Positions 58,524 to 64,000 of a DNA stretch of 64,000 bases are shown here, one piece after another. Below the pieces are notes generated by a model. It ran no database searches and was not told the DNA's origin. It worked only from the letters and a program-made list of their open reading frames with translations. The position numbers and the translations under genes are program-made. Numbering within the stretch: the first letter of the stretch is position 1; every line of letters starts with the position of its first letter. This stretch comes from Streptococcus sanguinis (lineage in GTDB: Bacteria; Bacillota; Bacilli; Lactobacillales; Streptococcaceae): the NCBI GenBank assembly GCA_013378335.1, contig CP040556.1, positions 1,550,001 through 1,614,000 of the forward strand, written 5' to 3'.

Positions 58524-59948
58524 TTATTTCACATCAAACACGATGGATTTCACTTGTGTCATGGCTTCGATACTGTAACGAATCCCTTGAACTCCGGCTC
58601 CAGATCCCTTAAGACCAAGGAATGGGAAGTTATCTGGACCACGCTGGGTCTTATTATTGATGTGTACAGTACCCACTTCCAGTTTTTCAGCGATTTCAAA
58701 TGCTTTCGGGAAATCATTTGTAAAGACTGAAGATTGAAGACCAAATTCTGACTGGTTACAGATCTGGATAGCCTCTTCAACGGAAGTTACACGAATAATC
58801 GGAAGAACAGGACCAAATGGCTCTTCCCAAGCTAATTTCATATCCAGTGTCACATGGTCAAACAAGGCAGGCCAGATGAGATTTGCTTCACGTTTGATTT
58901 CTGTCAAGGCTGATGCTCCTTTTTCTTGAGCATCTTCAATCAAGCCCCAGATGAAATCTGCTGATGCATGATCAATGACTGGTGTGATATCCGCATTATC
59001 AAAGGGATCACCAACCGTCAGTTTCTCTACCTCTGCCTTAATCAGCGACGCTAATTTATCTGCTACGCTCTCCATAACAATGACACGTTTAATAGCCGTA
59101 CAGCGCTGGCCGGAATAACTGTATGCCCCACCAACAATCTGCTTAGCTGCATGCTCCAAGTCAGCATCTTCTAGCACGACTGCAGCATCCTTACCACCCA
59201 ATTCAAGCATAATTGGACGCATACCAGCTAGCTTGCCGATGCGTTCACCGATTGGAGTGGAGCCAGTAAAGTTAATGTAGTTTACCTCCTTATGCTCAAT
59301 GATGTAGTCTCCGATTTCTGAACCGCGGCCTGTGATGGTATTGAAAACACCAGCAGGCAGACCTGCCTCAGCAAAAGCCTGAGCCAAGAGCAAACCAGAG
59401 ATTGAACCTTGAGTAGGTGGCTTAAACATCACGACATTTCCGCCGATAAGGGCAGGAGCAATTTTCGAAGCTGACAGATTAACTGGATAGTTGAATGGCG
59501 CAATAGCCAAGACAACCCCCACAGGCTCACGGCGGACCACAGCTAGTTTTTTCTTGCTGGCAGCTTCAAAGCCACCACCTTCCATCACCTGACCGTGGAT
59601 ACGAATCCCCTCTTCAGCTGCGTAGCGAATCAAGTCTGCTGTCCGGACTACCTCTCCGACTGCCGCTTTAATCCCCTTGGCAACTTCTTTAGCAAGGATT
59701 TCGCCAATCTTCTCCTGATCACGCTCCAAAATATCCGCAACCTTGTGCAAATAAGCTGCACGTTCAACTGCTGAAAGAGCTCTCCAAGCTGGCAAAGCTG
59801 CACGAGCGCTCGCCATAGCATAGTCTACCTCTGCCTGAGTCATGGCAGGAACTGTTCCTAAAGTTTCATTGTTGATAGGAGATGAGATGGTAATTTCATT
59901 TTCAGAAACTTTCCACTCTCCATTTATATAGTTTTTATATTGTGTCAC
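58524..59948 (-). CDS. gapN: NADP-dependent non-phosphorylating glyceraldehyde-3-phosphate dehydrogenase
   Basis: 474 residues, aldehyde dehydrogenase fold. Catalytic Glu in MLELGGKDAA and Cys in YSGQRCTAIKRV; the whole sequence follows streptococcal GapN. It oxidises glyceraldehyde-3-P to 3-phosphoglycerate and makes NADPH, standing in for the missing oxidative pentose phosphate pathway. GTG start, with GGAGGGG six bases before it. Confidence 0.96.
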   Translation of the reverse strand: MTQYKNYINGEWKVSENEITISSPINNETLGTVPAMTQAEVDYAMASARAALPAWRALSAVERAAYLHKVADILERDQEKIGEILAKEVAKGIKAAVGEVVRTADLIRYAAEEGIRIHGQVMEGGGFEAASKKKLAVVRREPVGVVLAIAPFNYPVNLSASKIAPALIGGNVVMFKPPTQGSISGLLLAQAFAEAGLPAGVFNTITGRGSEIGDYIIEHKEVNYINFTGSTPIGERIGKLAGMRPIMLELGGKDAAVVLEDADLEHAAKQIVGGAYSYSGQRCTAIKRVIVMESVADKLASLIKAEVEKLTVGDPFDNADITPVIDHASADFIWGLIEDAQEKGASALTEIKREANLIWPALFDHVTLDMKLAWEEPFGPVLPIIRVTSVEEAIQICNQSEFGLQSSVFTNDFPKAFEIAEKLEVGTVHINNKTQRGPDNFPFLGLKGSGAGVQGIRYSIEAMTQVKSIVFDVK

Positions 59949-59977
59949 GTGTCCCCTCCAAAATTTTATTAAATATT

Positions 59978-60005
59978 ATTTTACCAAATTTTCTGAAAAT
60001 TTCAA
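59978..60005 (-). promoter_or_regulatory. gapN promoter
   Basis: Minus strand TTGAAA (60000-60005), 16-base spacer, TAAAAT (59978-59983). Confidence 0.65.
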
Positions 60006-60138
60006 CTAAAATCCGTAAATTTAAGGAATTTTTTCACAAATTAAATAGATAATCTTAGTTCGTTCATATTCTACTTGCTTATTTGCTATTTTTTTCTTCT
60101 GTTTCCACTTTTTGCTCCCTCTTACTATGAGGCCACAA

Positions 60139-60168
60139 CAAAAAAGACCAGGAAATCTTTCCTGATCT
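60139..60168 (-). terminator. Terminator of ptsHI
   Basis: AGATCAGGAAA / TTTCCTGGTCT stem then TTTTTT on the minus strand, 18 bases after ptsI. Confidence 0.88.
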
Positions 60169-60185
60169 AATCTTAATTTTTCAGA

Positions 60186-61919
60186 TTAATCGAAGTCCAG
60201 ATACTCTTTTTCAAGTTCAAGAACTTCTTCCATCGTTGCGCATTCAGTCAGTGCACGCTGAGCCAGTTCTTGCATCTTCTTCGTATCCAGCTTCTTCATG
60301 AGGCTACGAGTCCGAAGGACAGAAGTCGCGCTCATAGAGAATTCATCCAAGCCCATACCTACGAGCAATGGCACCGCTGTTTGGTCGCCGGCCATTTCTC
60401 CACACATACCTGCCCACTTGCCTTCAGCATGAGCTGCCTTGATAACATTGTTGATCAAGCGAAGGATAGATGGGTTGTAAGGTTGATAGAGGTAAGAGAC
60501 TTGCTCATTCATCCGGTCAGCTGCCATAGTGTACTGGATCAAGTCGTTGGTACCAATTGAGAAGAAATCTACTTCCTTGGCAAATTGATCCGCCAGCATA
60601 GCTGCTGCTGGAATTTCAATCATGATACCCACTTGGATATTATCCGCTACTGCAACACCTTCAGCCTGCAATTTAGCTTTTTCTTCGTCATAAACCGCTT
60701 TAGCTTTACGGAATTCTGTCAGAAGAGCTACCATTGGGAACATGATGCGCAATTGTCCATGTACAGAAGCACGCAAGAGAGCGCGGATTTGTGTACGGAA
60801 CATAGCATCGCCAGTTTCAGAGATAGAGATACGCAAAGCACGGAAACCAAGGAATGGATTCATTTCATGTGGCATATCGAAGTAAGGAAGCTCCTTATCT
60901 CCACCGATGTCCATTGTACGAACAACCACTGGTTTTCCATTCATGCCTTCAAGCACAGCCTTGTATGCTTCATACTGTTCATCTTCTGTTGGGAAGTCTT
61001 GAGAATCCATATAAAGGAACTCAGTCCGATAAAGACCAACTGCTTCTGCACCGTTAGCATTGACACCTTCAACGTCTTTCGGCGTACCGATATTGGCAGC
61101 CAATTCGAAGTGCTTGCCATCTGCAGTCACAGTCTGAGCGTCTTTAAGCAATTCCCATTCAGCTTTTTGCTTAGCATAGGCCTCACCAGCTGCTTTGAAT
61201 GCTGCGATTTGATCTTCAGTTGGGTTGATAATCACTTCACCAGTGATACCGTTAGCTGCAATCACATCGCCGTCTTTTACAAGCTCAGTAATGTTATTAG
61301 TTCCCAATACTGCTGCGATTTCAAGCGTACGCGCCATGATAGCAGAGTGGCTTGTCCGGCCGCCGATATTGGTTACAAAAGCTTTAACGAATTTCTTATC
61401 CAGCTGTGCCGTATCAGAAGGAGTCAAGTCATGAGCAATCACAACTGATTCTTCATTGATAGACGCTGGGTTTGGCAATTTCTTGCCCAAAAGGTTAGCA
61501 AGAACACGTTTGGTCACGTCGCGGATATCTGCCGCACGCTCTTGCATATATGGATTGTCGTCCATATTTTCAAAGAGAGTGATAAACATGTCCGTTACTT
61601 CTTTCAGACCAGCTTCTGCATTGGTCTTTTTCGCACGGATTGTTTCTTTGATTTGCCCAACCATTTCAGGGTCAGCCAGTACCATTAAGTGAGCGTCAAA
61701 TACCTGAGCGGCTTCCTCACCAAGGCTATCTACTGCTTTCTCACGGATAACAGAAAGCTCGTTCTGTGAAGCTTCAAGAGCTGCATCCAAACGAGCCTCT
61801 TCTGCATTCGTATCTTCGACTGAAACAGTCTCAAATGATAAATCCGGTTGAACTAATAGATATGCCTTAGCAACGGCAACACCGTCAGATGCTGCAATTC
61901 CTTTAAGCATTTCTGTCAT
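60186..61919 (-). CDS. ptsI: Phosphoenolpyruvate-protein phosphotransferase (Enzyme I)
   Basis: 577 residues from [13 protein letters not shown]. Phospho-His in [18 protein letters not shown]-binding [12 protein letters not shown] and active Cys in [13 protein letters not shown]. Passes phosphate from PEP to HPr. A longer frame reaches 61985, but the ATG at 61919 is one base after the ptsH stop and gives the family start. Confidence 0.97.
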   Translation of the reverse strand: MTEMLKGIAASDGVAVAKAYLLVQPDLSFETVSVEDTNAEEARLDAALEASQNELSVIREKAVDSLGEEAAQVFDAHLMVLADPEMVGQIKETIRAKKTNAEAGLKEVTDMFITLFENMDDNPYMQERAADIRDVTKRVLANLLGKKLPNPASINEESVVIAHDLTPSDTAQLDKKFVKAFVTNIGGRTSHSAIMARTLEIAAVLGTNNITELVKDGDVIAANGITGEVIINPTEDQIAAFKAAGEAYAKQKAEWELLKDAQTVTADGKHFELAANIGTPKDVEGVNANGAEAVGLYRTEFLYMDSQDFPTEDEQYEAYKAVLEGMNGKPVVVRTMDIGGDKELPYFDMPHEMNPFLGFRALRISISETGDAMFRTQIRALLRASVHGQLRIMFPMVALLTEFRKAKAVYDEEKAKLQAEGVAVADNIQVGIMIEIPAAAMLADQFAKEVDFFSIGTNDLIQYTMAADRMNEQVSYLYQPYNPSILRLINNVIKAAHAEGKWAGMCGEMAGDQTAVPLLVGMGLDEFSMSATSVLRTRSLMKKLDTKKMQELAQRALTECATMEEVLELEKEYLDFD

Positions 61920-61920
61920 A

Positions 61921-62184
61921 TTAAGCCAATCCTTCTTTTTCCATTGTTTCAGAGATTGCAGCGATAGCATCGTCTGCATCTGCACCTTCAGCTGAGATAA
62001 CTACGTCTGCACCTTGACCTACACCAAGACTCATAACACCCATAATTGATTTCAGATTTACTGATTTACCTTTGTATTCAAGCGTGATATCTGAAGCGAA
62101 TTTGCTAGCAGTTTGAACCAACAAAGTTGCTGGACGTGCGTGAATACCTGTTTCTGCTACAATGTGGAAATCTTTAGAAGCCAT
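61921..62184 (-). CDS. ptsH: Phosphocarrier protein HPr
   Basis: 87 residues. His15 in [13 protein letters not shown] takes phosphate from Enzyme I; Ser46 in [10 protein letters not shown] is the HPr-kinase site that makes it the CcpA co-effector. It thus feeds the cre sites seen at glgB and perhaps atpE. AAAGGAGAG precedes the ATG. Confidence 0.98.
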   Translation of the reverse strand: MASKDFHIVAETGIHARPATLLVQTASKFASDITLEYKGKSVNLKSIMGVMSLGVGQGADVVISAEGADADDAIAAISETMEKEGLA

Positions 62185-62245
62185 AGTTAGACTCTCCTTT
62201 TAAATAATTCTTTTTGAGTTATTGTGATAACCCTTACAAGTTGAT

Positions 62246-62274
62246 ATTATATCACCTTTTGAAATCTTTTTCAA
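62246..62274 (-). promoter_or_regulatory. ptsHI promoter
   Basis: Minus strand TTGAAA (62269-62274), 17-base spacer, TATAAT (62246-62251): near-consensus. Confidence 0.82.
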
Positions 62275-62640
62275 GAATTTTATTGCCCGCTTACAAAATA
62301 TTTCTTAGGAAATGAAAGCACTCCTTATTATATTGAAGGTGGAATTTCAAAGCTAAAGCCCCCATCTTTCAGCTTTTATTCAAAAATTTCTTCCAGCCAG
62401 TTTTCAGTCATAAATTTCTTATTTTTATAGTAGTTAATTTCCATAAAACAAGAATATAAAATTCTCCCTCCACTCCTCCTAGTGATTCCCTAAATTCTGT
62501 AACACAAGATATTGGATTTTCGTTTTTGGAGGAAAAGCTACCAGTCATTTGTCTAAAGTTTTAAGACTTGTTTAAGCATTGCCGCATCAGCATTTTGCTC
62601 CCTTTCTGCAATTTTTCACTTCTTTTCATTCTTTATATAA
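62275..62640. other. Intergenic stretch between ptsH and nrdH
   Basis: About 365 AT-rich bases upstream of both divergent promoters. Open frames here are short, lack ribosome binding sites and resemble no protein. Nothing else recognised. Confidence 0.5.
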
Positions 62641-62656
62641 ACACTATATATTGTAT
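62641..62656. promoter_or_regulatory. NrdR box 1
   Basis: ACACTATATATTGTAT, close to the NrdR consensus acaCwAtATaTwGwgt. Confidence 0.65.
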
Positions 62657-62682
62657 TGTAATCTATCCTATAACAAAATATC

Positions 62683-62698
62683 ACACAATATTTAGTTC
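62683..62698. promoter_or_regulatory. NrdR box 2
   Basis: ACACAATATTTAGTTC, a weaker NrdR-type box starting exactly 42 bases (four helical turns) after the first and just upstream of the -35. Confidence 0.55.
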
Positions 62699-62704
62699 AA
62701 AACT

Positions 62705-62733
62705 ATTGACATTCTATTTGCTTTTAGATATAC
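62705..62733 (+). promoter_or_regulatory. nrdH promoter
   Basis: TTGACA (62705-62710), 17-base spacer, TATACT (62728-62733), 50 bases before nrdH. Confidence 0.8.
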
Positions 62734-62783
62734 TAGGTTCGTATTTATTTTAAAGAAAAAAAGAAAGTTTAGAGGAATCTTTA

Positions 62784-63002
62784 ATGGTAACTATTTACTC
62801 AAAAAACAACTGCGTTCAGTGCAAAATGACCAAGCGCTTTTTAGATACTAATCATGTAGAATACCGCGAAATCAATTTGGACGAGCAGCCAGAATTTATT
62901 GACCATGTCAAAGATCTTGGTTTCAATGCTGCTCCTGTGATTCAGACAGCAACTGAGGCATTTTCTGGTTTCCAACCTGGTAAATTGAAAAAACTGTCTT
63001 AA
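62784..63002 (+). CDS. nrdH: Glutaredoxin-like protein NrdH
   Basis: 72 residues, thioredoxin fold with the redox pair CVQC near residue 11-14 and the C-terminal GFQPGKLKKL typical of NrdH. Reduces the class Ib ribonucleotide reductase. GAGGAA precedes the ATG; upstream are NrdR boxes. Confidence 0.96.
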   Translation: MVTIYSKNNCVQCKMTKRFLDTNHVEYREINLDEQPEFIDHVKDLGFNAAPVIQTATEAFSGFQPGKLKKLS

Positions 63003-63075
63003 TGTAGTTTATTTTGAGGGCAGCGCGCCTTGATCGGGAGATAAACTAAAAGACATATTATCAGGGCAAACTGCA

Positions 63076-63106
63076 GCTCCTATGCTCATAGGAGCCGTTT
63101 CTTTTG
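63076..63106 (+). terminator. Hairpin between nrdH and nrdE
   Basis: GCTCCTAT-gctc-ATAGGAGC, perfect 8-bp stem, followed by CGTTTCTTTT. A terminator-like structure inside the operon that could lower nrdE relative to nrdH. Confidence 0.65.
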
Positions 63107-63162
63107 TAAGGTGGAACTTTTTCCGCTAGCTAATTATCTTATTTATATAGAAAAGGGAAAAC

Positions 63163-64000
63163 ATGGGACTCAAACATTTAGAGGATGTGACATACTTCCG
63201 ACTCAACAACGAAATCAACCGTCCGATTAACGGACAGATTATGCTCCATAAGGACAAAGAAGCTCTGGAGGCTTTCTTTAAGGAAAATGTTGAGCCGAAC
63301 ACCAAGCAATTTTCTTCTATTACAGAAAAGATTGAATATTTAATAGAAGAAAACTATTTGGAAAAGGAATTTATCCAGCTCTACTCTCCTGAATACATCG
63401 AGGAGCTGACTGCTTTTATTCATGCTCAAGATTTCAAGTTTAAATCTTTCATGGCTGCTTATAAGTTCTACAACCAGTATGCATTGAAGACCAATGATGG
63501 TGAATACTATCTGGAAAGCATGGAAGATAGGGTACTCTTCAACGCCCTCTACTTTGCCAACGGAGATGAAGCCATTGCCAAGGATATTGCTAATGAAATT
63601 ATCCACCAGCGCTACCAGCCAGCTACACCAAGCTTTCTTAACGCTGGTCGGGCTCGTCGGGGCGAATTGGTGTCCTGCTTCCTCATCCAAGTAACAGATG
63701 ATATGAACTCAATCGGCCGCTCCATCAACTCTGCCCTGCAATTGTCTCGTATCGGAGGCGGGGTCGGTATTTCCCTCAGCAATCTGCGGGAAGCTGGAGC
63801 ACCTATCAAGGGTTATGAAGGAGCTGCGTCTGGCGTTGTGCCTGTTATGAAACTCTTTGAGGACAGCTTCTCTTACTCTAACCAGCTGGGGCAACGTCAA
63901 GGGGCTGGGGTTGTCTACCTCAACGTCTTCCACCCAGATATCATCGCCTTCCTTTCTACTAAGAAAGAAAATGCTGACGAAAAAGTTCGGGTTAAAACCC
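63163..64000 (+). CDS. nrdE: Ribonucleotide reductase class Ib alpha subunit, N-terminal part
   Basis: First 279 codons; the gene runs off the window. Begins MGLKHLEDVTYFRLNNEINR; contains PATPSFLNAGRARRGELVSC, where the Cys is one of the active-site pair, then IGGGVGISLSNLREAGAPIKG and LGQRQGAGVVYLNVFHPDI, all NrdE. Reduces ribonucleoside diphosphates with NrdF and NrdH. The ATG follows GAAAAGGGAAA. Confidence 0.96.
   Translation, partial: MGLKHLEDVTYFRLNNEINRPINGQIMLHKDKEALEAFFKENVEPNTKQFSSITEKIEYLIEENYLEKEFIQLYSPEYIEELTAFIHAQDFKFKSFMAAYKFYNQYALKTNDGEYYLESMEDRVLFNALYFANGDEAIAKDIANEIIHQRYQPATPSFLNAGRARRGELVSCFLIQVTDDMNSIGRSINSALQLSRIGGGVGISLSNLREAGAPIKGYEGAASGVVPVMKLFEDSFSYSNQLGQRQGAGVVYLNVFHPDIIAFLSTKKENADEKVRVKT

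Noticed and set aside
60585..61448. 287-residue + strand frame antisense to ptsI
   Set aside because: Long only because of ptsI codon bias; Cys/His/Phe-rich composition typical of an antisense shadow.
62568..62753. 61-residue frame upstream of nrdH
   Set aside because: Runs through the NrdR boxes and the nrdH promoter, Phe/Tyr/Ile-rich composition, no ribosome binding site.

Overview
The window is a chromosomal segment of a low-GC Gram-positive coccus, almost certainly an oral streptococcus of the sanguinis/gordonii/cristatus type. This rests on gene content and order: rapZ-yvcK-whiA, cdaA-cdaR-glmM, murT-gatD, endA-epuA-murA, the atpEBFHAGDC order with a 66-residue c subunit, ptsH-ptsI beside nrdH-nrdE, non-phosphorylating gapN, a GlgC/GlgD two-subunit glycogen operon, and RUP-like intergenic repeats. 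The species cannot be fixed from the sequence alone.

Layout. 0-5 kb: mscL tail, rpsU, then a DUF4956-VTC membrane/polyphosphate-type operon and a BlaI/BlaR1-like repressor-sensor pair; both units carry the same promoter-operator module. 5-7.5 kb: two flavoprotein reductases. 7.5-12.6 kb: ridA, rapZ-yvcK-whiA, obgE and two very small conserved genes. 12.8-20.4 kb: an LPXTG adhesin, the c-di-AMP/cell-wall operon cdaA-cdaR-glmM and, divergently, murT-gatD. 20.4-26.3 kb: a TetR regulator, two tandem secreted serine hydrolases with membrane tails, and a decayed pepS. 26.4-27.8 kb: a complete ISL3-family insertion sequence with an 8-bp target duplication. 27.8-34.2 kb: a strikingly AT-rich foreign island encoding a Nudix/SAH-hydrolase-like fusion, a single-module NRPS-like protein, an MFS exporter and the 3' half of an Rgg regulator. 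34.7-41.5 kb: DUF6483, an ABC-F ATPase, a matrixin-type protease, EndA, EpuA and MurA; DUF6483, ABC-F and MurA each look broken by one missing base. 41.6-48 kb: the F1Fo ATP synthase operon. 48-58.2 kb: manA, a PAP2 phosphatase and glgBCDAP. 58.5-64 kb: gapN, ptsHI, and nrdH-nrdE running off the end.

How the genes fit together. Most are housekeeping: envelope precursor supply (GlmM, MurA, MurT/GatD) tied to c-di-AMP signalling, energy (ATP synthase, PTS, GapN), glycogen storage under a consensus CcpA site, and deoxynucleotide supply under NrdR boxes. The accessory interest is the 26.3-34.3 kb island. It looks like a small peptide/amino-acid natural-product cluster with its own exporter and a mosaic quorum-sensing-type regulator. 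It sits between a pepS truncated at one edge and an rgg gene whose 3' half has island-like composition at the other.

Other signals worth attention are the shared BlaI-type operators in front of the VTC operon, a BlaR1-like sensor with no penicillin-binding domain, and three genes (murT, the ABC-F gene, the DUF1146 gene) whose extended -10 boxes lie only 6-7 nt from the start codon, predicting leaderless mRNAs.
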